Shown here in pieces: positions 1-10,163 of a stretch of 64,000 nt of DNA. The notes under the pieces are model-generated. The model was given only the letters and a program-made list of their open reading frames with translations. It did no database searches and was not told the DNA's origin. Numbering within the stretch: position 1 is the stretch's first letter; each line of letters begins with the position of its first letter. The translations under genes were made by a program, and so were the position numbers. The stretch comes from Cupriavidus taiwanensis. Its GTDB lineage: Bacteria; Pseudomonadota; Gammaproteobacteria; Burkholderiales; Burkholderiaceae. Where the stretch lies: assembly GCF_900249755.1 (NCBI RefSeq), contig NZ_LT976853.1, forward strand, positions 2,453,274-2,517,273, in the 5' to 3' direction.

Positions 1-10
1 TACCGGGGGA

Positions 11-1993
<1,983 letters not shown>

Positions 1994-2310
1994 GGGAATG
2001 GTCTCCTGATTTTGGACTGGCTTTGGCTGCCACGTTACGCCCGACGGCTTACTTAAACCTGACGATAAGTTCCGGATCAAATCCCCGCAGCCGGCAGGGC
2101 GAGGCACTGCAACCTGTTGCAATGCAGCGGGAAGAATCAGGGGCGCGCCGCGAAAGTGGAGCCTTCTCCATTAGGCTAGCACAGCTATAATGCCGCGAGC
2201 CTGATACCTGAATGCGACGCTGGCCCTTGCCGCGCCGCGTCGCGCCAACCACGCGGCACGGCCAGTCCAAGCCCCCGCCTGCTGACCGGAAGACTCAAGG
2301 CAACCGACCC
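1994..2310. promoter_or_regulatory. divergent intergenic region acs / DMT exporter
   Basis: About 317 bases with no convincing gene. It must carry the acs leader on the minus strand and a promoter for the exporter on plus. A perfect TATAAT sits at 2186-2191 on plus, but no good -35 box is found 16-18 bases upstream, so only a candidate -10 is claimed. If the exporter starts at 2212 rather than 2311, part of this interval is coding. Confidence 0.4.
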
Positions 2311-3270
2311 GTGCCCGCCAACGCTGCTGTCTTCGCTCCCGTCTACGTGCTGTTCCTGATCGCTTCGATGGCGCTGGTCGGCAGCAATGTCGGGCTCGGC
2401 AAGTCGATCATCGCGCATGTGCCGGTGCTGCTGTTCGCGCTGCTGCGCTTTGTCATCGCCATCGTCTGCCTGGCGCCGTGGTACCGGCCCGCGCGCATGC
2501 GCCAGGTCTCGCGCGGGGAATGGCTGAACCTGTTCCTGCAGGCGTTCTTCGGCACCTTCCTGTTTACGCTGCTGATGCTCAACGGCGTGCGGCTGACCAG
2601 CGCCATGGCCGCCGGCGTGATCACCAGCACCATCCCCGCGACCGTGGCGCTGCTGTCGTGGCTGCTGCTGCGCGAACGGCTGTCGCGGCGCACGGTGGTG
2701 TCGGTGCTGCTGGCGGTGGCCGGCATCGCCGTGCTCAATATCGCCCGCGGCGACTCGCACGGCGCCGGCGCGGGCAGCCAGGCATGGCTGGGCAACCTGA
2801 TGATCATGGGCGCGGTGGTGTGCGAGTCGATCTACGTGATCCTGTCGCGCCGGCTGACGCAGACGCTGGCCGCGATCGAGATCTGCGCCTACACGCACCT
2901 GATCGGCGGACTGCTGATGCTGCCGCTGGGGCTGGTCCCGCTTTTGAGCTTCGATGCCGCCACGGTGCCGGCGCAGACCTGGCTGATGGTGCTGTGGTAC
3001 GCGTTGTCGGCCAGCGTGTTCTCGTTCTGGCTGTGGATGAAGGGCATCCGCCATGTGCCGGCGCAACTGGCCGGCGTGTTCACCTCGGTGCTGCCGGTGG
3101 CCGCGGCCACCTACGGCATCGTCTTCCTGGGCGAGCAGCCGGGCTGGCCGCATGGCGTGGCGCTGGCGTGCGTGCTGGCCGGCATCGTGATCGCCAGCTG
3201 GCCGGGCCGGATCGCGCGCGGCGCGTGGCGCGCCAAGGCGGCGGGCGCCGACCCGGGCGCGCAGGCCTGA
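2311..3270 (+). CDS. DMT-superfamily (EamA-type) permease
   Basis: About 319-residue inner-membrane protein with ten predicted hydrophobic segments in two similar halves, the EamA drug/metabolite transporter layout. Visible family features are the LLSWLLLRERLSRR segment ending the first half (helix followed by a basic loop) and FLGEQPGWPHGVALACVLAG near the end of the second. Substrate cannot be read from sequence; relatives export amino acids, nucleosides or metabolites. Start chosen at GTG 2311 (MPANAAVFAPVYVLF), placing the first membrane helix near the N-terminus. An in-frame ATG at 2212 would add 33 residues rich in Pro and Arg that look non-native. Confidence 0.8.
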   Translation: MPANAAVFAPVYVLFLIASMALVGSNVGLGKSIIAHVPVLLFALLRFVIAIVCLAPWYRPARMRQVSRGEWLNLFLQAFFGTFLFTLLMLNGVRLTSAMAAGVITSTIPATVALLSWLLLRERLSRRTVVSVLLAVAGIAVLNIARGDSHGAGAGSQAWLGNLMIMGAVVCESIYVILSRRLTQTLAAIEICAYTHLIGGLLMLPLGLVPLLSFDAATVPAQTWLMVLWYALSASVFSFWLWMKGIRHVPAQLAGVFTSVLPVAAATYGIVFLGEQPGWPHGVALACVLAGIVIASWPGRIARGAWRAKAAGADPGAQA

Positions 3271-3290
3271 GCGCCGCGGCGCGGTCAGCG

Positions 3291-3305
3291 GTTACCGCTG
3301 GTAAC
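3291..3305. promoter_or_regulatory. inverted repeat GTTAC-N5-GTAAC upstream of UPF0114 gene
   Basis: Perfect palindromic half-sites with a 5-base spacer, 65 bases before the start of the UPF0114 gene. The same half-sites and spacer occur at 13715-13729 upstream of a secreted-protein gene. Probably an operator; the regulator is unknown. Confidence 0.35.
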
Positions 3306-3370
3306 ACAGCGTTGCCATGCGCGCTTGGTACAATCCACGCCGAATTTCAACTCGCCGACCCCGCCCCGCC

Positions 3371-3919
3371 ATGGCTTCCAACCCTATTCCCAAGCCGCAG
3401 CCCCAGACGCTGCGGCCGATCCCGAGCATCATCTTCGCGTCGCGCTGGCTGCAACTGCCGCTGTACCTGGGCCTGATCGTCGCCCAGGGCGTCTACGTCT
3501 ACCATTTCCTGATCGAAGTCTGGCATCTGCTCGCGCATGTGACCGAGTTCGACGAGAACAAGATCATGCTGGTTGTGCTGGGCCTGATCGACGTGGTGAT
3601 GATCTCCAACCTGCTGATCATGGTGATCGTCGGCGGCTACGAGACCTTTGTCTCGCGGCTTGGCATCGACAACCACCCCGACGAGCCCGAATGGCTCGAC
3701 CATGTCAACGCCGGCGTGCTGAAGGTCAAGCTGTCGATGGCGCTGATCGGGATTTCGTCGATCCACCTGCTCAAGACCTTTATCGACGCCGAGCAGCGCA
3801 CCACCCATACCATCATGTGGCAGGTGGCGATCCACCTGGCGTTTCTGCTGTCGGCCGTGGCCATGGCGTGGGTGGACCGCATGGTGACCCATCCCGCCGG
3901 CGCGCACGCCAGGCATTGA
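3371..3919 (+). CDS. UPF0114 (YqhA) family membrane protein
   Basis: 182-residue inner-membrane protein of unknown function. Hydrophobic segments lie near residues 25-50, 65-90, 120-140 and 150-170. The family-type stretch [20 protein letters not shown] is followed by the cytoplasmic-looking [20 protein letters not shown], which matches YqhA/UPF0114 proteins. ATG at 3371 is preferred over an upstream in-frame start because [10 protein letters not shown] leads directly into the conserved body. It sits alone between two unrelated genes and is closed by a strong terminator at 3957-3982. Confidence 0.85.
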   Translation: MASNPIPKPQPQTLRPIPSIIFASRWLQLPLYLGLIVAQGVYVYHFLIEVWHLLAHVTEFDENKIMLVVLGLIDVVMISNLLIMVIVGGYETFVSRLGIDNHPDEPEWLDHVNAGVLKVKLSMALIGISSIHLLKTFIDAEQRTTHTIMWQVAIHLAFLLSAVAMAWVDRMVTHPAGAHARH

Positions 3920-3956
3920 CAGCGGCTTGCGGATCCACCCGCTCGCTTTGCTACGG

Positions 3957-3982
3957 ACCGCGGCCATGTGCCGCGGTTTTTG
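3957..3982 (+). terminator. rho-independent terminator after UPF0114 gene
   Basis: Perfect 8-bp stem ACCGCGGC/GCCGCGGT with a 5-base loop followed by TTTTTGCTTTT. Confidence 0.85.
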
Positions 3983-4118
3983 CTTTTGCGCCGGCGCGGC
4001 CGCCGGCAGCGGCGTTTGCCGCACATTAACGGCTGTGGACGGCTGTATGCAGCCGGGCAGAGCGCCGCCGCTCAGTGTATGATTTCGGGCTGTGTTTCAC
4101 CGCTGCCCACCCCACAAA

Positions 4119-5642
4119 ATGACCGTCATCAAGCAAGAAGACCTCATCCAGAGCGTCGCCGACTCCCTGCAGTACATCAGCTACTACCACCCGATGGACT
4201 ACATCACCAGCCTGGGCCGCGCCTATGAGCTGGAGCAGAGCCCGGCGGCCAAGGACGCGATCGCGCAGATCCTGACCAACAGCCGCATGTGCGCCGAGGG
4301 CAAGCGCCCGATCTGCCAGGACACCGGCATCGTCACGGTCTTCGTCAAGGTGGGCATGGACGTGCGCTGGGATGGGGCTACCATGGGCCTGACCGACATG
4401 ATCAACGAGGGTGTGCGCCGCGGCTACACGCATCCGGACAACGTGCTGCGCGCCTCGATCGTCAGCCCGCCCGAAGGCGGCCGCAAGAACACCAGGGACA
4501 ACACCCCGGCCGTGATCCACTATGAAGTGGTGCCGGGCAACACCGTCGACATCCAGGTCGCGGCCAAGGGCGGCGGCTCGGAGAACAAGTCCAAGTTCGT
4601 GATGCTGAACCCGTCGGACTCGATCGTCGACTGGGTGCTGAAGACCGTGCCGACCATGGGCGCCGGCTGGTGCCCGCCCGGCATGCTGGGCATCGGCATC
4701 GGCGGCACCGCCGAGAAGGCGATGGTGATGGCCAAGGAATCGCTGATGGAGTCCATCGACATCCAGGACATCATCGCGCGCGGCCCGAAGGACTGGATCG
4801 AGGAACTGCGCGTCGAGCTGTACGAGAAGGTCAACGCGCTGGGCATCGGTGCGCAGGGCCTGGGCGGCCTGGCCACCGTGCTCGACGTCAAGATCATGGC
4901 CTGCCCGACGCATGCCGCGTCCAAGCCGGTGGCGATGATCCCCAACTGCGCCGCCACCCGCCACGTGCACTTCACGCTGGACGGCAGCGGCCCGGCCCGG
5001 CTGGAAGCGCCGGACCTGTCGCAATGGCCGAAGGTCGAGTGGGCGCCGAACACCGAGACCTCGAAGCGCGTCGACCTGGACACGCTGACCCCGGAAGAAG
5101 TCGCTTCGTGGAAGCCCGGCCAGACCCTGCTGCTCAACGGCAAGATGCTGACCGGCCGCGACGCCGCGCACAAGCGCATCGCCGACATGCTGGCCAAGGG
5201 CGAGAAGCTGCCGGTGGACTTCAAGAACCGCGTGATCTACTACGTCGGCCCGGTCGATCCTGTGCGCGACGAGGCGGTCGGCCCGGCCGGCCCCACCACC
5301 GCGACGCGCATGGACAAGTTTACCGAGATGATGCTGGCCGAGACCGGCCTGATCTCGATGATCGGCAAGGCCGAGCGCGGCCCGGTGGCAATCGAGGCGA
5401 TCAAGAAGCACAAGTCGGCCTACCTGATGGCCGTGGGCGGCGCCGCCTACCTCGTCGCCAAGGCGATCAAGGCGGCCAAGGTGGTCGGCTTCGAAGACCT
5501 GGGCATGGAAGCCATCTACGAGTTCGAGGTCAAGGACATGCCGGTGACGGTCGCCGTGGACAGCGAAGGCACCTCGGTGCACAAGACCGGTCCCGCGGAA
5601 TGGCAGGCCAGGATCGGCAAGATCCCGGTCGCGGCGCTGTAA
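4119..5642 (+). CDS. fumA: class I (iron-sulfur) fumarate hydratase
   Basis: 507-residue TCA-cycle enzyme converting fumarate and malate. The oxygen-sensitive class I family is indicated by the fused alpha and beta regions. The N-terminal half holds conserved cysteines (RPICQDTG, GAGWCPPGMLG, PNCAATRHVHF). The C-terminal half reads LLLNGKMLTGRDAAHKRI and AGPTTATRMDKF. These cysteines should bind one [4Fe-4S] cluster. ATG at 4119 (MTVIKQEDLIQS) is chosen over a start nine codons upstream, which adds MFHRCPPHK. It is monocistronic, followed by paired REP-like palindromes rather than a classic terminator. Confidence 0.93.
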   Translation: MTVIKQEDLIQSVADSLQYISYYHPMDYITSLGRAYELEQSPAAKDAIAQILTNSRMCAEGKRPICQDTGIVTVFVKVGMDVRWDGATMGLTDMINEGVRRGYTHPDNVLRASIVSPPEGGRKNTRDNTPAVIHYEVVPGNTVDIQVAAKGGGSENKSKFVMLNPSDSIVDWVLKTVPTMGAGWCPPGMLGIGIGGTAEKAMVMAKESLMESIDIQDIIARGPKDWIEELRVELYEKVNALGIGAQGLGGLATVLDVKIMACPTHAASKPVAMIPNCAATRHVHFTLDGSGPARLEAPDLSQWPKVEWAPNTETSKRVDLDTLTPEEVASWKPGQTLLLNGKMLTGRDAAHKRIADMLAKGEKLPVDFKNRVIYYVGPVDPVRDEAVGPAGPTTATRMDKFTEMMLAETGLISMIGKAERGPVAIEAIKKHKSAYLMAVGGAAYLVAKAIKAAKVVGFEDLGMEAIYEFEVKDMPVTVAVDSEGTSVHKTGPAEWQARIGKIPVAAL

Positions 5643-5663
5643 TTCGCAAAGGGCTACCCTGCT

Positions 5664-5689
5664 CCCCTCTCCCGCTTGCGGGAGAGGGG
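5664..5689. repeat. REP-like palindrome, copy 1
   Basis: Perfect 12-bp inverted repeat CCCCTCTCCCGC / GCGGGAGAGGGG with a TT loop, then GTTGGGGGATAGGGC. Together with copy 2 in the opposite orientation it forms a paired element between fumA and murI. Confidence 0.8.
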
Positions 5690-5760
5690 TTGGGGGATAG
5701 GGCCGGCGCTGGCAGAGGCGCAGGCCTTGACTTCGTCGAGGCTCCCGCCCTCACCCCCGG

Positions 5761-5786
5761 CCCCTCTCCCGCACGCGGGAGAGGGG
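5761..5786. repeat. REP-like palindrome, copy 2 (inverted)
   Basis: Same 12-bp arms with an AC loop, preceded by GCCCTCACCCCCGGC, which mirrors the flank of copy 1. It is oriented opposite to copy 1 about 70 bases away and ends 25 bases before murI. Confidence 0.8.
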
Positions 5787-5811
5787 AGAAAACCCTCCTC
5801 TTCCCCGTTCC

Positions 5812-6621
5812 GTGAACCCCGCACCCATCGGCGTCTTCGATTCCGGCCTCGGCGGCCTGTCCGTGCTGCGCGAGATCCGCGCGCTGCTGCCGCATGAATC
5901 GCTGCTGTACCTGGCGGATTCAAAATACGCGCCCTATGGCGAGAAGCCCGAGGCCTTTGTCGAGGCGCGCACGCTGCAGGCCTGCGAATGGCTGCTCGGC
6001 CAGGGTTGCAAGGCGCTGGTGATCGCCTGCAATACCGCCACCATGCATGCGGTGCAGACACTACGCGAGCGGCTGACGGTGCCGATCATCGGCGTCGAGC
6101 CCGGCCTGAAGCCCGCCGCCGCGGCCAGCCGCAGCAAGGTCGTGGGCGTGCTGGCGACCGCCAACACCCTCAAGAGCGCCAAGTTCGCGCGGCTGCTGAC
6201 ATCGCTGGAAGGCGAAAGCCGCTTCCTGTGCGAGGCGGGCCTGGGGCTGGTGTCGCTGATCGAGCAAGGCGAGACCGACGGCCCGGCCGTGCGCCAGCGC
6301 CTGGATGCCTACCTGACGCCCATGCTGGAGGCAGGCGCCGACACGCTGGTGCTGGGCTGCACCCATTACCCTTTTCTCGCCGGCACGATCCGCGCGATGG
6401 TTGGCGACCAGCTGGCACTGGTCGACACCGGCAGCGCCATTGCGCGCCAGCTGGCACGCAAGCTGGCCGAGCATGCGATGGCCGCGCCGCCCGATACGAT
6501 CCCGCGTGACCGCTTTCTTTCCACCAAGGACGCCGCCCACTTGCGCGCGATGGCGGCGACGCTGCTGCAGGTGCAAGCCGACGCGGAAACCGTGGTGATC
6601 GAGCCGGCGCCGGCGTTCTGA
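5812..6621 (+). CDS. murI: glutamate racemase
   Basis: 269-residue cytoplasmic enzyme making D-glutamate for peptidoglycan. Both catalytic cysteine motifs are present: ACNTATMHAVQ (about residue 70) and GCTHYPFL (about residue 183), together with the N-terminal GVFDSGLGGLSVL. The start is GTG at 5812, immediately before NPAPIGVFDSG. The upstream region is the REP-like pair, so the promoter must lie within or before it. The gene converges on the double-AAA ATPase gene with only 13 bases between the stops. Confidence 0.95.
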   Translation: MNPAPIGVFDSGLGGLSVLREIRALLPHESLLYLADSKYAPYGEKPEAFVEARTLQACEWLLGQGCKALVIACNTATMHAVQTLRERLTVPIIGVEPGLKPAAAASRSKVVGVLATANTLKSAKFARLLTSLEGESRFLCEAGLGLVSLIEQGETDGPAVRQRLDAYLTPMLEAGADTLVLGCTHYPFLAGTIRAMVGDQLALVDTGSAIARQLARKLAEHAMAAPPDTIPRDRFLSTKDAAHLRAMAATLLQVQADAETVVIEPAPAF

Positions 6622-6634
6622 CCGGCGTCTCCGG

Positions 6635-8947
6635 CTAGCGCAGGAAGCCCAGCGGCCTGTGCTCGCGCACCTCGGGCTTGATCGCATGCTCCTGGCGTAG
6701 TTGCGCCAGGAATTCATCGGGCGTCAGCGCCTCGCCCAGCAGCACGCACTGGCGCTTGACCGTGGCGAAGTCGCCCGGCGTCAGGCAATCCATCGCCCCC
6801 AGGTCCGCGCGCATGGCGTCGGTCAGGCCGGCGGCGTCGCCGTCTAGCGCCTCGTCGACGAACATCGCCACGCGTTGCGCGGGCCTGAGCGCCAGGAAGC
6901 GGATCTTGAACGAGAAGCGGCGCAGCGCGGCTTCGTCGATGCGGTCGAACAGGTTGGTGGTGCAGATGAAGATGCCGTTGAAGCGCTCCATGCCCTGCAG
7001 CATCTCGTTGACCTCGGAGATCTCATAGTTGCGCACCGCCTGCTGGCGGCTCTGCATGAAGCTGTCGGCCTCGTCCAGCAGCAGCACCGCGCCGTCCTCT
7101 TCCGCACGCGCGAACATCGCGGCGATCTGCTGCTCGGTCTCGCCCACGTACTTGCTCATCAGGTCCGAGGCGCGCCGGATCATCAGCGGCAGGTCCAGCT
7201 CGGCCGCGATATGCTCGGCCAGCGCGGTCTTGCCGGTGCCGGGCGGACCATAGAAACACAGCGTGCCGCGCTGGCGCACGCGCAGCGCGTCGACGATCTT
7301 GACCACGTCGTAGCGGGTCTCGAGGTGCAGGTTCTCGAGCCGGTAGTGCGTGACCACCGGGCGCGCCTCGGCCTCGGGGCGCAGCCCCATGGCGCGGTCG
7401 GCATGCTCGAGCTGGCGCAGGATCAGCGCCTCCACCGGCTCTTCCACCGCGTCTTCCCCGTTCGGCTGCGCCAGTTCGACAAAGCGCGCCGCCGATTGCA
7501 CCTGCGCCGGCGTCAGCGTCTTGCGCGCCGCCAGCCCGGCGATAAACGCATCGCTGACATCCAGCCCGCCCAGGTGCTTGCGGATGATGTTCTCGCGCAC
7601 CAGCGGCGGCGGGATCTTCAGCTCCAGGTGGAACTGGAAGCGGCGCAGGTAGGCCGGGTCGATCTGCCGGATCGAATTGGAGATCCAGATCACCGGCACC
7701 GGGTTCTGCTCGAGCGTCTGGTTGACCCAGGCCTTGCCGTTGACCGACGCGCGCGTGTCCTCCTGGCCGAACAGGCTCATCAGCTCGCGCGCGCTGCCCG
7801 GGAACACGTCTTCGACCTCGTCGAACAGCAGCGCGGTATGGGCGCGCCCGCGCAGGAACGCCTGCGACACCTGCAGCGAGCGGTAGCGGTCCTTGCCCGA
7901 CAGGCTGTTGCCGTCGCGGTCCAGGCAGTCGACCTCATACAGCTCGCAGCCGGCCTCGCGCGCCAGCAGCCGCGCGAACTCGGTCTTGCCGGTGCCGGGC
8001 GGACCGTAGATCAGCACGTTCACGCCGCTGGCGTGCTGGCGCGTGGCATTGGCCAGCAGCGCGCGCAGGTAGCGCGCGTCGGTGTCCACATGCGGATAGT
8101 CGGCGGTGGTCAGCGTGGGCGGCGCGGCCGGGCGCGTGAACACCGCCATCATCTCGGCCTCGTTGGCGTAGTTGCCGAGCAGCACGTGCAGCAGCCGGTC
8201 CGACAGCCGCATCAGGTCGCCCAGGTCGGTCACGCTGTTTTCCGGCAGCGGCTGCTCGATCAGGTTCAGCGTTTCCAGCCGCGAGCCGGGCCGCAGCGAC
8301 GCCGCCACGTCGGCCGCGCCGGCGCCGGTCAGGCCGGCCAGGATCTGGAACGCCTCCTGGCTGTGCGCCACCTTGCAGTCGACCATCACCGCGCGCAGGT
8401 CGCGCTTGTACTTGGCCAGCGCCGCATACAGCAGCAGCTTGCGCTCGTGGTCGGGCAGGTCCAGCACGTGGCTGAGCATGTCGATATTGCGCACCAGCAG
8501 CACGCGCTCGCCTTCCAGCCGCTGGGCGATCGCCGCGGCCGAGGCGTCGAACACGGCGAACATGTCCTTGGCGTGGTGCTTGACGTACTCGTCGAGGTAA
8601 TAGAACAGCGCGCTTTCGTCGAAGGCGCTGTTCCACTGGCCGTGGCGGTCGAGGAATTCTTCCGGGGTCAGGCGCGCCGCGCCCTTCCAGGCGGGCATGT
8701 CGGCGCAGCGCGCGGCCAGGAAGCGCTGCACGCGCAGCACCACGCCATAGGGCCACACCATCTCCTGCGCGCTGACGGTCAGCACATCGTTGATATTGCT
8801 GCGCAGGTTGAAGCGCGGCCCCAGCGCGCAGACCACGCGCAACGCGAACTGCGCGCACATCCAGTCCAGCGCCGAGCTGGACGAGGCCCCTGGCATGGAG
8901 CGCAGCAGCGTCGATCGGTCATCTTCAGCAAAACGTGTGAAGTCCAT
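6635..8947 (-). CDS. double-AAA+ ATPase of unknown function
   Basis: About 770-residue cytoplasmic protein with two AAA+ modules. The first has Walker A GPPGTGKT near residues 315-322, Walker B ALLFDEVED near 372-380 and arginine finger pair RR in IDPAYLRRFQF. The second has Walker A GPPGTGKT near 567-574, Walker B VLLLDEADS near 621-629 and RR in IDEAALRRFSF. Both rings keep the residues needed for ATP hydrolysis. The 300-residue N-terminal region is helical-looking with no recognised domain. ATG at 8947 (MDFTRFAEDD) with GGGGA upstream is preferred to an in-frame GTG at 9004. It has no protease, chaperone or MoxR/VWA partner nearby, so the substrate is unknown. Confidence 0.8.
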   Translation of the reverse strand: MDFTRFAEDDRSTLLRSMPGASSSSALDWMCAQFALRVVCALGPRFNLRSNINDVLTVSAQEMVWPYGVVLRVQRFLAARCADMPAWKGAARLTPEEFLDRHGQWNSAFDESALFYYLDEYVKHHAKDMFAVFDASAAAIAQRLEGERVLLVRNIDMLSHVLDLPDHERKLLLYAALAKYKRDLRAVMVDCKVAHSQEAFQILAGLTGAGAADVAASLRPGSRLETLNLIEQPLPENSVTDLGDLMRLSDRLLHVLLGNYANEAEMMAVFTRPAAPPTLTTADYPHVDTDARYLRALLANATRQHASGVNVLIYGPPGTGKTEFARLLAREAGCELYEVDCLDRDGNSLSGKDRYRSLQVSQAFLRGRAHTALLFDEVEDVFPGSARELMSLFGQEDTRASVNGKAWVNQTLEQNPVPVIWISNSIRQIDPAYLRRFQFHLELKIPPPLVRENIIRKHLGGLDVSDAFIAGLAARKTLTPAQVQSAARFVELAQPNGEDAVEEPVEALILRQLEHADRAMGLRPEAEARPVVTHYRLENLHLETRYDVVKIVDALRVRQRGTLCFYGPPGTGKTALAEHIAAELDLPLMIRRASDLMSKYVGETEQQIAAMFARAEEDGAVLLLDEADSFMQSRQQAVRNYEISEVNEMLQGMERFNGIFICTTNLFDRIDEAALRRFSFKIRFLALRPAQRVAMFVDEALDGDAAGLTDAMRADLGAMDCLTPGDFATVKRQCVLLGEALTPDEFLAQLRQEHAIKPEVREHRPLGFLR

Positions 8948-9325
8948 GGACGGGTCCCCGAGCGCGCGATGCGCAATGGCGGGCCGCGACAGGCGCACCG
9001 CCACGTCTGCGTTGTCTTCCTATGCTAGCGCGCTTTCCCGCGCCGCGGGCGCGCCGGTGCGCCGCCGGCGCCCGCCATGGTGGCCTGGGCCACCGAAACG
9101 CGGCGCGGTGCGAAAGCGTGCCGGCGCGCATGAATCAACCGTACTGCTCCTCCCCACCCTCCCGATTGGCTGCCGGGACTTGCCGGTATAACGCGCGCAG
9201 GCGGAAAATTCCAGTTGCGGCGCACAAATCACAACAAATAAGAATCATTATCGTTTATACTCACCCGCTGACACGCTGCCCCAGAGTGGCGCTCCCACGT
9301 CAACCCAGTTGAAGGAGCGTTTATC
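8948..9325. other. intergenic region with iron-responsive promoter
   Basis: About 378 bases without a convincing gene. The left part is very GC-rich leader of the AAA ATPase gene. The right part, from about 9220, turns AT-rich and holds the Fur-box candidate and the leader of the 21-residue peptide and tonB. Overlapping short frames here look like GC-skew artefacts. Confidence 0.5.
9239..9253. promoter_or_regulatory. candidate Fur box upstream of tonB cluster
   Basis: TAAGAATCATTATCG matches 11 of 14 positions of the 7-1-7 Fur consensus TGATAAT-N-ATTATCA and lies in a local AT-rich patch about 75 bases before the first small ORF. Iron repression of the downstream TonB system is inferred. Confidence 0.65.
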
Positions 9326-9391
9326 ATGGAATTGCTGCTTAGCCTGCTGGTTGGTTGCGGCATCTCGCTGATCCTGTTCTACCGCAAGTGA
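9326..9391 (+). CDS. 21-residue single-span membrane peptide
   Basis: ATG at 9326, stop TGA at 9389-9391, encoding MELLLSLLVGCGISLILFYRK. GAAGGAGCG at 9311-9319 is an excellent ribosome-binding site at good spacing, better than that of tonB itself. One hydrophobic helix (residues 2-18) ends in a positive YRK tail, so N-out/C-in or cytoplasmic-tail topology is plausible. It lies between a Fur-box candidate and tonB, so it should be iron-repressed and co-transcribed. It may be a real small protein acting in the TonB complex or a leader peptide tuning tonB translation. No function is known to me. Confidence 0.6.
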   Translation: MELLLSLLVGCGISLILFYRK

Positions 9392-9443
9392 CGGCGCATG
9401 GCCGCCTGAGGTGTCGCCGCCGGCAGACTTTTGTTGTTGACAC

Positions 9444-10100
9444 ATGTTCGACCAACGCTTCTTAAAGATTACGCTCGCCGTGCTGCTGTTCCACGCCGGC
9501 CTGCTTTACCTGATCCAGAGCGGCCTGGGCCGCAAGCTCACCGAGGCCGTGATCGCGCCGGAAATCATTGCGCGCATCATTCCGCTCGAGCCGCCCAAGC
9601 AGGAAGCTCCGCCGGAGCCGCCCAAGCCCAAGCCGAAGCAGGAAACCCCGCCCAAGCAGGTCAAGGTGACCACGCCCAAGCCGACGCCGCCGCAACCGAA
9701 GCCGGCGCCGCAGCCGGTCGCCGACCTGCCGCCGACGCCTTCTGCACCTGAAGCACTGCCCGCCCCGCCGGCGCCTCCGGCACCGCCCGAGCCGGCGCCC
9801 GCACCGGTATCGGCCGCGCCGCGCGCCGTCGGCATCGGCGAAATCCAGTGCACGCCGCCGCAACCGAAGTATCCTTCCCAGTCGCGCCGCATGGGCGAGA
9901 CCGGCAAGGCCGTGGTGCGGCTGACTACCGATGAAAGCGGCAAAGTCGTGAAGACCTCCGTGGTGTCGTCGAGCGGCTCGTCGCGGCTGGACCAGGCCGC
10001 GGTGGACGCGGTGCAGGCGATGCGCTGCAAACCCTATATGGACAACGGCCGCGCCGTCGCCGTCACGGCGCAGCAGCCGATCGGCTTCGAGCTGAACTGA
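9444..10100 (+). CDS. tonB: energy transducer TonB
   Basis: 218-residue periplasm-spanning protein that couples the proton-motive force to outer-membrane iron/heme receptors. It shows a short cytoplasmic start, one N-terminal membrane helix (about residues 9-25), a long Pro/Lys/Glu-rich spacer (about 48-125) and the C-terminal TonB domain (PKYPSQSRRMGETGKAVVRL, then SSGSSRLDQAAVDAVQAM). ATG at 9444 has only a weak ribosome-binding site, so it may depend on translation of the upstream 21-codon ORF. It is followed by exbB and exbD, the classic three-gene energy module. Confidence 0.93.
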   Translation: MFDQRFLKITLAVLLFHAGLLYLIQSGLGRKLTEAVIAPEIIARIIPLEPPKQEAPPEPPKPKPKQETPPKQVKVTTPKPTPPQPKPAPQPVADLPPTPSAPEALPAPPAPPAPPEPAPAPVSAAPRAVGIGEIQCTPPQPKYPSQSRRMGETGKAVVRLTTDESGKVVKTSVVSSSGSSRLDQAAVDAVQAMRCKPYMDNGRAVAVTAQQPIGFELN

Positions 10101-10163
10101 CCGCCCCGGATTTCCGATCTCTGATCTGACCTAAACCAAGCGAACTCACCAGGAAACCAACAC

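Noticed and set aside
2186..2191. Full promoter for the DMT exporter at TATAAT
   Set aside because: The -10 is perfect, but no acceptable -35 at 16-18 bases was found, so only a candidate -10 was mentioned.
9431..9751. 106-codon frame overlapping tonB in another register
   Set aside because: Arises from the proline/lysine spacer codons of tonB; tonB has the full domain layout and operon context.
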